Counted from the first letter of the stretch, positions 51,822-60,963 are shown. The stretch: 64,000 bases of DNA from Thermocatellispora tengchongensis (GCF_014202315.1 NZ_JACHGN010000005.1:62001-126000), one strand, 5' to 3'. The notes: generated from the letters alone by a model not told the origin. Numbers and translations: made by a program.

Positions 51822-52781
51822 ATGGATCTCGAGCTCCGCCACCTCAAGATCGTGCGCGCGGTGGCCGAGGCGGGCAGCGTCTCCAAGGCGGCCACCATGC
51901 TCGGACTCGCTCAGCCCGCGCTGACCGCGCAGCTCAAGCGGATCGAGCGTGTGCTCGGGGGCGCCCTGTTCGACCGCGACCACACCGGTGCACACCCCAC
52001 CGCACTCGGGGAACTCGTGCTCACCAGGGCCAGGGTGCTCCTGCCCGCGGCCCGTCAGCTACAGGAGGAAGCCGCACGTTTCGCCAACTCCCCCGGCACC
52101 GAGCAGCGGTTCCGGCTGGGAGCGACCAACAGCCCCATCCTGGGCGGCCTGGTCGACCGGCTCGCGGCCGCGGACCCACCCGCGGCCGTGAGCACGTACA
52201 CATCGTGGTCCGCCGAGGAACTCGCCGGCATGGTGCTGCGGGGACGGCTGGACTACGCCCTGGTCGGCGTCTGCGGTGAGAGCCGCCCACCCGCCGCCGA
52301 CTCCCTCATCTGGCGCACGGTCGCCGTGGACGCCGTCTGCGTCCTGGTAAGCGACGACCACCCCCTGGCCGGCCTCCCCGAGGCCGGCCTGGAACGATTC
52401 CGCCACGAGAACTGGTCGGTCGCCCCCGGCGACGGCTGCTTCGCCGACTGCTTCGCCGCCGCCTGCGCCCGAGCCGGCTTCACCCCCCGCACCATCTACG
52501 AAGCCGACGTAGGCACCGGCGTCCACCTGGCCCAGGTCGGCCGAGCCGTGGCCCTCTGCCAGGCCACCTTCCACCTCACCCCCGGCCTGACCCTGCTCCC
52601 CATAGCCGACGCCCCCCTCCGCTGGCGCCAGCTCCTCGGCTGGCACCCCGACTCCACCGCCGCCCGCGCGGCCCCCGCCATGCTCACCCACGCCAAGGCA
52701 GCCCACATGGACGCCGTACGCCGCAGCCACCGCTACCGCACCTGGCTACTGGACCACCCCGGCCTGGGCACCCTCCCCTGA
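51822..52781 (+). CDS. LysR family transcriptional regulator
   Basis: 319 residues from ATG 51822. N-terminal HTH (LRHLKIVRAVAEAGSVSKAA, LGLAQPALTAQLKRIERVLG) and a C-terminal effector domain with RFRLGATNSPILGGLVDRL and LPIADAPLRWRQLLGW. LysR proteins bind small inducers and usually control neighbouring genes. The 138-bp gap before it is AT-rich for this genome (51684-51821) and likely holds its promoter. Confidence 0.9.
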   Translation: MDLELRHLKIVRAVAEAGSVSKAATMLGLAQPALTAQLKRIERVLGGALFDRDHTGAHPTALGELVLTRARVLLPAARQLQEEAARFANSPGTEQRFRLGATNSPILGGLVDRLAAADPPAAVSTYTSWSAEELAGMVLRGRLDYALVGVCGESRPPAADSLIWRTVAVDAVCVLVSDDHPLAGLPEAGLERFRHENWSVAPGDGCFADCFAAACARAGFTPRTIYEADVGTGVHLAQVGRAVALCQATFHLTPGLTLLPIADAPLRWRQLLGWHPDSTAARAAPAMLTHAKAAHMDAVRRSHRYRTWLLDHPGLGTLP

Positions 52782-52870
52782 CCCGCCGACATCCACCCGA
52801 CAAGGAGCCTGATAACCCCGCAGGATCCGCAATCCCGACCCCTCACACCCGGGGCGGATTCACACCCACA

Positions 52871-52903
52871 GCTCGGCGTGGACGTACCCCGTCTACGCCG
52901 AGC
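52871..52903 (+). terminator. hairpin in the LysR-tRNA gap
   Basis: Arms GCTCGGCGTGGACG and CGTCTACGCCGAGC pair over 14 bases with one wobble and a 5-base loop. It lies 90 bp after the LysR stop. The remainder of the 349-bp gap 52782-53130 holds only low-complexity Pro/Gly-coding sequence and the tRNA promoter region. Confidence 0.6.
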
Positions 52904-53130
52904 CATCCCCCAGAAAGCCACTCCCGCCCGTACTCCCCAGACACCTCTCCCCCCGCCCCAACACCAACCGCCCCCCGATTCACCCAGACTTTCCCACCCC
53001 CCACGCCCAGCACCACCATTGGTAAAATCCGACATAGCGGCCACCTCACTCCCAGACGTCCTCGCCGGCCCCGGAGACCGCCCGATCCGTGCTGGCAACA
53101 GGCCGCAAATATGAGAGACTTCACCCCTGC

Positions 53131-53207
53131 GGGGCGGTAGCTCAGCCGGTCAGAGCAGCGGACTCATAATCCGTAGGTCGTGGGTTCAAGTCCCACCCGC
53201 CCTACCA
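53131..53207 (+). tRNA. tRNA with CAT anticodon (Met, or Ile2 after lysidine modification)
   Basis: All parts of the cloverleaf can be drawn: acceptor GGGGCGG with CCGCCCT, D arm GCTC-AGCCGGTCA-GAGC, anticodon loop CTCATAA in stem GCGGA/TCCGT, T arm GTGGG-TTCAAGT-CCCAC, discriminator A and an encoded CCA. CAT could be elongator Met or Ile2; acceptor pairs C5-G68 and G4-C69 do not settle it. It lacks initiator features. The integrase of the adjacent element lies 131 bp downstream, so the tRNA 3' end is the likely att site. Confidence 0.93.
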
Positions 53208-53223
53208 CCCCTGATCACCAGAA

Positions 53224-53260
53224 AGAGCCCCTGGCCAGCACTTACGCCGCCAGGGGCTCT
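53224..53260 (+). terminator. rho-independent-type terminator after the tRNA
   Basis: A perfect 12-bp stem AGAGCCCCTGGC / GCCAGGGGCTCT with a 13-base loop lies 16 bases after the tRNA CCA. Confidence 0.8.
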
Positions 53261-53338
53261 CTTGCGTCGTCCGGCTGTCTACGGCTGACAGTGGTCGTCT
53301 ACGGCCGGTCTTACCCAATGCCTACCCACGGCCGCCGG

Positions 53339-54754
53339 TCAGTCGCAGTCGTCAAGCGCGGCGGCGATGCGGCGCTTGGCGGCCTCATCCTGCCCGACGA
53401 TGCACTTGGCGTAGATCTTCAGAAGCACATCGACGCTGTGTCCCGCCCATTCAGCGACCTGCGTTGCCGGAACACCCGCGTTCAGCCACGTGGAGACGCA
53501 GGCGTGCCGAAGGTCGTAAGGACGTTTGGCCAGCGGCGTCTGCACTTCCTTGGCGGTCAAGGCGTTCTGTCGCGCCTTGTTCCATACACGCCGGTACGTG
53601 ATGCCGGCCAGTTCGCCGCCCCGTACGCCCATGAAGACCCGCCCGCCTGGACCGGTACCGAACTCTGTGAGGTGGGCACGGAACAGCTTGGTCAACGGCG
53701 GCGGACAGGGGACCGTGCGCGTCTGCCCTTCGGCACGATGCTTGAGCGCGCGTTCCTCGTACAAGCTGCCATCGTCGGTCCATTCCCGACCCGCGAAGGG
53801 CGTTGCTGCGGCAAAGTGCAGCTCGCCCCAATCGTCGGCAGGTTCCTCCAACTCCCCCGTATCTGGGTTCACGACCAGTTCAGGGAGAACGATGTTGTCC
53901 TCCCTAAGATTGACCGCTTCCTCAGGCCGTAGCGCGGCATAGTACATCGCGCCGAAAAACGCCACGAGCCGCTTTCCGCTCGGCTTCTGCGCTTCGACCT
54001 CTGCGAGCAAACGTCGAGCTTGGTCGTGGTTCACCACGCTGCGTCGATCCACCTCATAGGCGAGTTTGGGAGGCGTCCACTTCAGGGATTTAATCGGGTT
54101 GCCGCTCAACAGCTTTAACTCCACGGCGTAATCCATCGCGTTTTGAAGTATCGTCTTGTGCCTACGGACGGTGCTGGTCGCAGCCGGCTTGCCGTTCAAA
54201 CGCGACGTAGCCGCGTCGAGCATCGCGCGGGCGGTCACAGCTTCTGCGAGCGCGGACACCGGCAGCGTGTTCACTGCCAGCCACGCGAGCGCTTCCGCCA
54301 TCTCCCCCGCCACCTCAGCGCGCTGTTTCGTGTTGAACGCCCAACGGCGCATGGCTGTGCGCAAGGTCATGCCGTCGGGCTTACCTTCGGTGGTTGCGAG
54401 CATGGCAGGCGTGGCAGCCGTGAGCGCGCGAGCTATGTCTTGCCGGTACTTTGCGGAAGCGGCCTTCCACTTGAAGTCGGCAAACTTGCAGGCGAACTCA
54501 TACCAGCTCATTTCAGGTGGCGCGGGGCGATTCCACTTCACGGGTTCGCCGGTAAGCAGGCTAAATGCCTCCCCCTCACGGGCGACCGTGATCAGACTGC
54601 TTCGGTAGGCGTCGGCTTGAGCGCTGTTCCGAAATGTCTTCTTCCAGGGTTTCCCCGCCGTTGTCCACTGAACTCGATATGACGTGACCTTGCCGCTTTT
54701 GTTCTTGCGCACCTCGGTCTTGTAGACGCGCACGTCGTATGTGGTGTCCTGCAT
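53339..54754 (-). CDS. int: tyrosine recombinase integrase
   Basis: 471 residues. The catalytic set is visible: Arg in YYAALRPEEAVNL, HxxR-like DLRHACVSTWLNAG, His in VAEWAGHS and the tyrosine nucleophile in DVLLKIYAKC. The N-terminal arm-binding region is rich in Lys/Thr (RVQWTTAGKPWKKTF). Its ATG overlaps the xis TGA. It should join the element to the tRNA att site in the chromosome. Confidence 0.95.
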   Translation of the reverse strand: MQDTTYDVRVYKTEVRKNKSGKVTSYRVQWTTAGKPWKKTFRNSAQADAYRSSLITVAREGEAFSLLTGEPVKWNRPAPPEMSWYEFACKFADFKWKAASAKYRQDIARALTAATPAMLATTEGKPDGMTLRTAMRRWAFNTKQRAEVAGEMAEALAWLAVNTLPVSALAEAVTARAMLDAATSRLNGKPAATSTVRRHKTILQNAMDYAVELKLLSGNPIKSLKWTPPKLAYEVDRRSVVNHDQARRLLAEVEAQKPSGKRLVAFFGAMYYAALRPEEAVNLREDNIVLPELVVNPDTGELEEPADDWGELHFAAATPFAGREWTDDGSLYEERALKHRAEGQTRTVPCPPPLTKLFRAHLTEFGTGPGGRVFMGVRGGELAGITYRRVWNKARQNALTAKEVQTPLAKRPYDLRHACVSTWLNAGVPATQVAEWAGHSVDVLLKIYAKCIVGQDEAAKRRIAAALDDCD

Positions 54755-54951
54755 CAGGCAGCGTCCTCCCGGGCACTAAGCCAGCTCTCCAGGTCGGCGC
54801 GGCGAACGCGGAGAGAGCCGTTGGGCAGGGTGATGCAGCGCGGGGCGCGGCCCTTCTGCCGCCAGTCGTAGAAGGTGGATCGGGAGATCTGAAGTTCAGC
54901 GCAGACCTCAGGGACGGTGAGCATCGCGCGAAGGCGGGTGACGATGGCCAT
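54754..54951 (-). CDS. xis: excisionase/MerR-type helix-turn-helix protein
   Basis: 65 residues: MLTVPEVCAELQISRSTFYD, WRQKGRAPRCITLPNGSLRV and RRADLESWLSARED, the typical AlpA/Xis winged-helix. It is translated in overlap with int, as in most AICEs, and should direct excision. Confidence 0.9.
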   Translation of the reverse strand: MAIVTRLRAMLTVPEVCAELQISRSTFYDWRQKGRAPRCITLPNGSLRVRRADLESWLSAREDAA

Positions 54952-55056
54952 CGGGCGTGTTCCTTCCGGACATGTGATCGGTGCGTGGGCGCGGCTTGAG
55001 AAGTTTCGGCGGTTGGACCGTGATGGTTTGCCGCCGAGAATTGTGCATGTTCGAGG

Positions 55057-55207
55057 GGGGTATCCGTCCCATCCGTCCCAAGCTCATTTCCGCAGGTCAA
55101 GCCTGGGACGGGTGGATCGGGTGGGACGGGTCAACCCGTCCCAGGGGCGCTTTCCGTCCCGCGCTGACCTGCGCTGACGAGGTTGGGACGCTTGGGACGG
55201 ATACCCC
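55057..55207. repeat. 151-bp nested inverted repeat at the DUF3631 3' end
   Basis: Three perfect arm pairs share one centre at 55132: 55057-55071 with 55193-55207 (15 bp), 55091-55099 with 55165-55173 (9 bp), and 55122-55131 with 55134-55143 (10 bp). The two 75-bp halves align along their whole length with about three quarters identity by eye and contain many CGTCCC/GGGACG copies. The DUF3631 stop codon (55131-55133) is at the exact centre. The remaining gap 54952-55056 holds no gene. Confidence 0.92.
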
Positions 55208-56315
55208 TGGCGAGTGGGACGATCTCCCCCTCGGGGACGGGTTCGGCGGTGGGGCAGTAGCGCGCCCACGCGTCGAGGAAGTCAGCGCGCTGGTAGCCCT
55301 TGGCTTGCCCGGTGGGGAATCGGATGTTGGTCGAGCGGATGTCGTATTCGGCCAGCATGATGCCGAGCTTGCGCGGGGTCAGTCCGGCCGGGCCGTGCTC
55401 GGCCCACTCGCTTTCAGGGTCGGCCTTGAGCCGGTCCAGAAGCACGGCGGTCGGGAGCGCGGTATCGGTGCCGAACGCGGCGCGGCAGGCCGTGAGCAGG
55501 CGCAGGCGCGGCGAACTGGCCGTATTCTCGTCGGCTTCGCTGGTCAGCGCGACGGCGGCGGCGCGGGCGCGTTCTGGCCAATCTCCGCCGGCGTGATCGG
55601 CGACGATGACCAGGGGTTCCCAGGTGTCGGCGGCGCGGTCTTCTACGGGCATGGCGGGTTCGGCGGCCTCCAGAGTGGACAGGTCGGTGCGTAGCCACTG
55701 GTTGATGGCGGCGGCCAGCGCGCGAAGGGGTGGGCGGTCGCGGCGGTGCCGGTAGGGCGCCGCGCTCTCACCGGGGGCGCGGCGGCGCATGCGGACCACG
55801 ACAGCGCGGTCTTCGATGGTGTCGGGCATGGCGCCGATGCCGGCGAGCGCGGCCATGGCGAAGGTCGGGATGGACTCCACCCGGTTGGCGTTGGCGTCGT
55901 ACCGTTTGGCGGGACGGTTGCGCTGGTGGCCGGCGTTGAGCAGGCCGCGCAGGTCTTCGTTGCCGTCCGCTTTGGGGCCGAAGATGGTGTCGGCCTCATC
56001 AACCAGCAGCGTCGGCGGATCGTCGGTGATGGAGCGGTAGACCGCGGCCGAACTTGAGTTGACGGTGATGAACGGCTCGTAACAGGTGGCCTCCACGATG
56101 TCGAGCAGCCGGGACTTGCCGCAACGCTTCTCCGGGGCGCGGATGACCAGCCGCGGGGCGTGCGCCCACGCCGGTTGGGCGTGCGTGGCGGCGATCCACA
56201 GCACGACGGCGTCGGCGGCTTGCGGGGTGGGCAGGATCACGTATCGGACCAGGGCGGCGCGCAACTGGTCCAGCAGGCCGGCACCATCAGGTGCGGGCCG
56301 GGTGGAGCGGGTCAT
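55131..56315 (-). CDS. DUF3631 domain ATPase (replication-associated)
   Basis: 394 residues. P-loop-like APEKRCGKSRLLDIV, Walker B PTLLVDEADTIFG and the sensor-like AAINQWLRTDL place it with DUF3631 (primase-helicase/VapE-like) ATPases of mobile elements. The last 25 residues (RGIRPKRPNLVSAGQRG and following) are coded by one arm of the long inverted repeat. Next to the PrimPol gene it probably serves as the helicase or loader for element replication. Confidence 0.85.
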   Translation of the reverse strand: MTRSTRPAPDGAGLLDQLRAALVRYVILPTPQAADAVVLWIAATHAQPAWAHAPRLVIRAPEKRCGKSRLLDIVEATCYEPFITVNSSSAAVYRSITDDPPTLLVDEADTIFGPKADGNEDLRGLLNAGHQRNRPAKRYDANANRVESIPTFAMAALAGIGAMPDTIEDRAVVVRMRRRAPGESAAPYRHRRDRPPLRALAAAINQWLRTDLSTLEAAEPAMPVEDRAADTWEPLVIVADHAGGDWPERARAAAVALTSEADENTASSPRLRLLTACRAAFGTDTALPTAVLLDRLKADPESEWAEHGPAGLTPRKLGIMLAEYDIRSTNIRFPTGQAKGYQRADFLDAWARYCPTAEPVPEGEIVPLARGIRPKRPNLVSAGQRGTESAPGTG

Positions 56316-56331
56316 GGGCGGGGTGTCCCTC

Positions 56332-57252
56332 CTATCGGCGGGCGGGTGCGCGCATGCCGGCCGCGATGCCGTAGGCGATGACGCCGGCCAGGACGTGCGG
56401 CGGGCGGGGATCGCGGCTGTGGGCGTTGGCGACCTCGGCGGCCTGCTGTAGGGCGTGTTCGACCACGTCGCGGGGCAGTGCCCCGTGGGCGATCAGCTTG
56501 CCGAGCTTCCACGCGGCGAGGTTCAGCGCCCGGTTGCGTCCGCCATCGGGGGCGTTGACCACCCGTTCGACCTCACCGGCCAGGGCGGCGCGGCCATAGC
56601 GGGACAGGCGGGCGCCGTCGAGGTCGGCCAGGCGCGGCGGCGCGCTCGCCGCCGGCGCGGACGGTGGCGGGGTGAGCAGGGCGGCGAGCCAGCCGGGAAG
56701 CGGCGCCGGCGGAAGTGGGTTGGTGATGCGGTAGGTGCCGGTGCCGTCCGGACGGTGGACGTGGCTGCCAGGGCCGACAACGTAGCCGCCGTGGGCGCGG
56801 GTGTCGATCAGCCAGCCCAGTCCGTTGCCCTTGTCCCCGCTGGTGTTGCCGAGTCGGAGGTCGGGCAGGGCGGTGTAGTACAGGTGCGTGCCGCCGCGGC
56901 GGGTGGTGACGGTGAAGGTGCCGCCCGGGTAGGGCTGGCCGTGGCGCTCACACAGAGCGCGGAAGACCTGCTCGCCGGTGACCAGGCCACGGTCACGGTA
57001 GGCGGCGGGCGGGTGCTCGCCGGGCTTGGGCAAGTCGAGGTCGATCACCACGAGCTGAGAGGGGCCGGTGGCGATGCCGATGTTGCAGGGCCGGCGGCTC
57101 CAGAATCGGGCGATCCGCTCGGGGTCGGTGGTGGCGTGCTGTTCCCATGCGGTGAAGTGGCGTAGCGGGTACTTGCCGCGGGGGGTGAGGGGGAAGACGT
57201 GCCAGCCTCGGGCGGCGCACTCCAGCGCCGCGGCGATCAGGGCGCGGCTCAA
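56332..57252 (-). CDS. bifunctional DNA primase/polymerase (PrimPol)
   Basis: 306 residues from the TTG at 57252 (AAAGGAG five bases upstream). The prim-pol fold has PLTPRGKYPLRHFTAWEQHA, the metal-binding DLDLP in LVVIDLDLPKPG, TTRRGGTHLYYT and the HGGYVVGPGSHV loop. A C-terminal helical domain follows. Such proteins start replication of AICEs and plasmids by making and extending primers. Confidence 0.9.
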   Translation of the reverse strand: MSRALIAAALECAARGWHVFPLTPRGKYPLRHFTAWEQHATTDPERIARFWSRRPCNIGIATGPSQLVVIDLDLPKPGEHPPAAYRDRGLVTGEQVFRALCERHGQPYPGGTFTVTTRRGGTHLYYTALPDLRLGNTSGDKGNGLGWLIDTRAHGGYVVGPGSHVHRPDGTGTYRITNPLPPAPLPGWLAALLTPPPSAPAASAPPRLADLDGARLSRYGRAALAGEVERVVNAPDGGRNRALNLAAWKLGKLIAHGALPRDVVEHALQQAAEVANAHSRDPRPPHVLAGVIAYGIAAGMRAPARR

Positions 57253-57317
57253 TGCTTCTCCTTTCCAGGGGTGTCCCCGCCTGGCGGCGCGGCGGTCGCG
57301 GGCGGGGGTGGGACGGA

Positions 57318-57374
57318 TCGCCCCCAACTGGTGGCCTTGTCGAGGTGGTCGGTAGTGCCACCAGTTGGGGGCGA
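57318..57374. promoter_or_regulatory. 18-bp perfect inverted repeat upstream of the primase gene
   Basis: Arms 57318-57335 and 57357-57374 are perfectly complementary around a 21-base loop. It is the only notable feature in the 221-bp gap 57253-57473. It could be a terminator for the upstream genes, an operator or an origin structure. Confidence 0.85.
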
Positions 57375-57473
57375 GGCCAAGCGGCGATTCGGCACGCGCG
57401 GGAGCCTTCCTCGTGGCCGTGATGAGTGGTGCGGGTTGCCTTCTTCAGCGGACGCGGTGGGTTGGGTGACCTG

Positions 57474-57965
57474 TCAGAACGTGACGGGGATGACCGGTTT
57501 GACCTGCGCGGGGCCGTAGGTACTGACCTCTGCTAGCAGGGTGTAAGCGAGTCGTGCCAGTGTCGGGATATCGTCGGCGTGGCGGGCCAGGAGCAGGACG
57601 ATTGCCCAGGCGGCGCCGGTGTGGCAGAGCACCGGGGCGAGGTCGCCGCGGTCACATGCGGTGTTGATGTCCTGATCGGTCAGGATGTACAGCTCGTTGT
57701 GCGTGACCTCACACGCCGCGAAAGTACCGGCCGGCGGGGCGGGGTGGGTCCGCTGGTAAGTGGCCCGATCGATGGCGGCGGTCAGTGCCAGCCGCCGCGC
57801 GGTCTCGCGGTCGTTGGCGCCGAGTGCGCCGATCGAACCGATCAGGATCATGCTGAGGTCCCAGATGGTTTCGATCAGGGGTTGGGGGTCGGAGATCAGG
57901 TGCGCGGCGTTGATCGTGTCGGCGTAGGTGGCCATGGCCGCGGTGGTCGGGTAGTCGGTGCTCAT
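57474..57965 (-). CDS. hypothetical protein, 163 residues
   Basis: Helical protein (AATYADTINAAHLISDPQPL, ETIWDLSMILIGSIGALGAN, AWAIVLLLARHADDIPTLAR) without a recognised domain. Its ATG overlaps the methyltransferase TGA by 4 bp. In AICEs such proteins are common next to replication genes; the role is not known. Confidence 0.75.
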   Translation of the reverse strand: MSTDYPTTAAMATYADTINAAHLISDPQPLIETIWDLSMILIGSIGALGANDRETARRLALTAAIDRATYQRTHPAPPAGTFAACEVTHNELYILTDQDINTACDRGDLAPVLCHTGAAWAIVLLLARHADDIPTLARLAYTLLAEVSTYGPAQVKPVIPVTF

Positions 57966-59095
57966 GCTGCGCGCTCCAGAACGTCGGGGCGGTCAGGCGG
58001 CGTGTTCCTGCGCAGGGTCGAGTACGGTCGGCCCACGGGTCGCCGAAGCCGTCTCCGTGGCCGTGTCGCGCGGTGCGGGTTGCCGTTCACAGCGCAGGTG
58101 TTCGGGCAGTAGGGCGGCGACGGCGACGGCCCCTGAAGCGGGACGACGCCGTTGCCCACGAGCCGGAGTCGGCCGGTGCGGGAGATGCCGGGCACGTCGG
58201 TGACCCACCCGGCAGGCAGGCCCATCAGCCATTCCGAGAAGCGCGGGCTCAGCCGGGGTCGTCCATGTCGTCCAGGCTCAACTGGCCAGGGTGGCGGGTG
58301 GCCGATCGTCGCCTCCCAGCGCGCGACGGCCGGCCCGTACGGTCCCCAGTCGAAGACACCGCGCCGCTCAGCGTGGGATTGCCGCTGGCGTAGGTCGTGC
58401 TGGTCCGTTCGCCGTCGGCTGCGGTCGGGGTCGGCAGTAGCAGGGAGACCGCCGTACGAAGGTCCATCCCCCCGTCGCCGTGCAACCCCGCCCCGTTGGT
58501 GTCCGAAGTGCGCGGCGTCGGCAGCAAGGTGAACACGTTCGGCAGTTGCCCCCGGTAGCCGGCCTCCTTGCCGTCGCGTGCGACCGGTGTCGGCAGCAGG
58601 CCAGGCGAGGCAGAACCAGCGCTTGCGCTCGTGGGCGGCGCCGAGGTCGGATGCTCGAAGACATGTCCAGTTCGCATCGAACCCGAGTCGGGCAAGGTCA
58701 GCGAGGACGACGTCAAGACCAGGTCGCCGAGTAACGATGGCCCGCACGTTTTCCAGCACGAGCAGGCGGGGTCGTAGCGTAGCGACGGCGTCGGCGATGG
58801 TGTGCCACAGTCCACTTCGGGTGCCTTTCGTGATGCCCGCGCCGCGGCCGGCGTAGGACAGGTCCTGGCAGGGGAACCCGGCGGTCAGCACGTCCACGGG
58901 CGGGACGGTGTCCCAGTCGATGGCGGTCAGGTCGCCGAGGTTGGGCACGTCGGGGAAGCGGGCGGCCAGCACCCGCGCGGCGTCGGGGTCGTTGTCGGCC
59001 GCCCACAGCAGGCGGGTGCCGAGTACCGCGTGCACGGCCAGGTCCAGGCCGCCGTAGCCGGAGCACAGCGACCCGGCGGTGAGCAGGCCGGTCAT
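57962..59095 (-). pseudogene. C5 cytosine DNA methyltransferase with apparent internal frameshifts
   Basis: An uninterrupted 377-codon frame, but its parts fit the family in different frames. The N-terminus is normal: LTAGSLCSGYGGLDLAV, the catalytic PCQ in TAGFPCQDLSYAGRG, ENV in LVLENVRAIV, HERKRWFCLA. From about 58605 to 58356 the family-type sequence (LLPTPVARDGKEAGY, LLPTPRTSD, LLPTPTAADG) is in another frame; the current frame then resumes with DWGPYGPAVARWEATIG and LSPRFSEWLMGLPAGWVTDV. A third shift at a G4 run (58130-58133) follows NGVVPLQ, where AVAVAALLPEHL lies one frame over. It may be a decayed gene or contain sequence errors. Confidence 0.75.
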
Positions 59096-60963
59096 GCCGC
59101 CTCCCGGTGCGCTTCGGCGGTCTCCTGGTCGGGCAGGCGGCCCCAGTGGGTGCCGAGGATCTCCGCATCGGCGAGGATCGGCACGCCGCGGAAGTTGGTC
59201 GTCATCGCCTCCCGGAGCGCGTCCCGCAGCCGTTCGGCGTCGGCCTCGGGCGCCTGGATGATGACCTCGTCATGGACGAACAGCCACAGCCGGGCCTCGG
59301 GGTGGCGGGTGGCGAAGGTGTAGACGGCGGCCAGTAGCAGGTCACGGGCGGTGGACTGGACCATGTAGTTGCCGTTGGCGTAGCCGCGGGCCGGATCGGC
59401 GGGGATGCGGCGCCCGCTCGGGGTGATGACCTCGGATTGGCGGGCCAGGCGTTTGGTGTAGGCGATCACGTGCGGGTAGGTGGATTGCCACCGGTCGATG
59501 ACCTGCCGCGCCACCTCGGGTGTGACGCCGGTCTGTGCGGCCAGGGCGGTGGCGCCGCCGCCGTACAGGGTGCCGAAGGTGCACCGCTTGGAGATGGTGC
59601 GCTGCTCTTTGGTGTAGCCGGGGCCGTACATCAGCTCGGCGGTGGCGTCGTGGATGTCCACCCCCGAGGCGATGACCCGCCTCAGGGTCAGATCGCCCGA
59701 CAGGGCGGCGGCCACGCGGACCTCTACTTGGGAGAAGTCGCAGGAGATCAGCACGTGGCCGGGGTCGGCGCGGAAGCAGTGCCGTAGCCGCGGGTCGTGC
59801 TTCTTGAGCGTCTGCAACGCCGGGCCGGTGATGGACATGCGGGCGGTCTTGGCGCGCAGGGTGTTGATCTGCGGGTGGACACGCCCGTGGTGGTCGGCGG
59901 CGCGCAGGAACGCCTTGAGGTTGGCGATCAGGTTGGAGGTGCGGGCCATGGCCAGCCGCGCCGTGACCAGCTCGGCGACCTCGCGCGGGAGCGCGGCGGC
60001 GTGCCGTTCGGTCAGGGCGGTCAGGGTGTCGGCGGTGACCTGGAGTCGGCCGGTGTCGGTGCGCGGCATGCCGGTGATGCCGGCGGCGGTCAGCCGGTCA
60101 TCGAGCCATGCGGCGAAGCGGGGCGAGCCGCCGGGGCAGCCGAGCACGCCGCGGATGCGGTTCTCGGCGGCGGCGTGCTCGCGCTGGAGGTCGCCGAGTA
60201 GGGCGGTGGTGTAGGGGCGGTCCAGCAGCAGGCCGCGGATGGTGATGGCGGTGGCGCGGGCGGCGAGCCACTGTTCCATCCGCACCAGGTGCGTGAACGC
60301 CAGGCAGTGCCTCAGCAGGACCGGGAGCAGGCGGCGGACGTAGATGGCGTCCAGCCCGGCGTAGACCACGTACGCCTCATCGGTCGTGGGCAGGTGGTTC
60401 CAGCCCCAGGCCAGCCACGCGTTGCCCGCGCGGTGCCCCGGCGGGGCCAGGGCGCGCATCCGGGCGTGCAAGGCGGCTTCGGCCTGCACAAGCCCGTCGT
60501 CCAGGTGCCGGCCGGTCAGCTCTTTCAGGCCGTGGCCGGCGCGTTCGTCGGGGTCGATCAGCTTGGAGATCAGGTGCGTGTCGATGACGCGCTGTCCGAG
60601 CGCGATGCCGAAGGCGGCCCACACCGCCAACGGGTCGTAGTTGGTGTGGGTGACGAACCGGCGGCCGGGGTCGGCGAGCACGGCGCGGACGGCGGCGCGC
60701 TGGGCGGGGTCGGCGGGATCGAGGACCCACGCGTGGCGGGCCGAGGCGAGTTGAACCAGGCGGACGGTGAAGGCCGGGTCGAACTGGCGCGGCCCTTTGT
60801 CGTCAATGGCGCTGGTCTCCACATCCAGCCCCAGCATGGGTTCCGCGGCGGCGAACGCGGCGAACGCGGCCGGATCGAACCCGGCGGGGGTGTGGATGGT
60901 CATGGTGTGCCCGCCATGGGTGCGGGTGTAGACGGCGGGCGGGATAGTCGGGGTGGGGGTCAT
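59092..60963 (-). CDS. family A DNA polymerase with 3'-5' exonuclease domain
   Basis: 623 residues from the ATG at 60963 (overlaps the preceding stop). The DnaQ-like exonuclease has LGLDVETSAID and DTHLISKLID. The polymerase has motif A CDFSQVEVRVAAALSG, motif B KRCTFGTLYGG and motif C FVHDEVII, so it should be active. The 5' nuclease of PolI is missing, as in phage T7-type enzymes. Finding a replicative-type polymerase in an integrative element is unusual; it would cooperate with PrimPol and SSB. Confidence 0.92.
   Translation of the reverse strand: MTPTPTIPPAVYTRTHGGHTMTIHTPAGFDPAAFAAFAAAEPMLGLDVETSAIDDKGPRQFDPAFTVRLVQLASARHAWVLDPADPAQRAAVRAVLADPGRRFVTHTNYDPLAVWAAFGIALGQRVIDTHLISKLIDPDERAGHGLKELTGRHLDDGLVQAEAALHARMRALAPPGHRAGNAWLAWGWNHLPTTDEAYVVYAGLDAIYVRRLLPVLLRHCLAFTHLVRMEQWLAARATAITIRGLLLDRPYTTALLGDLQREHAAAENRIRGVLGCPGGSPRFAAWLDDRLTAAGITGMPRTDTGRLQVTADTLTALTERHAAALPREVAELVTARLAMARTSNLIANLKAFLRAADHHGRVHPQINTLRAKTARMSITGPALQTLKKHDPRLRHCFRADPGHVLISCDFSQVEVRVAAALSGDLTLRRVIASGVDIHDATAELMYGPGYTKEQRTISKRCTFGTLYGGGATALAAQTGVTPEVARQVIDRWQSTYPHVIAYTKRLARQSEVITPSGRRIPADPARGYANGNYMVQSTARDLLLAAVYTFATRHPEARLWLFVHDEVIIQAPEADAERLRDALREAMTTNFRGVPILADAEILGTHWGRLPDQETAEAHREAA

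Noticed and set aside
52733-53098. 121-residue minus-strand ORF before the tRNA
   Set aside because: Gly/Trp/Arg-rich low-complexity sequence with no ribosome site, overlapping the LysR 3' end and the tRNA promoter region.
58249-58815. 188-residue ORF with LLPTP repeats, considered as a separate gene
   Set aside because: Its ends have no family sequence and it overlaps the methyltransferase; it is better read as the displaced middle of that gene.
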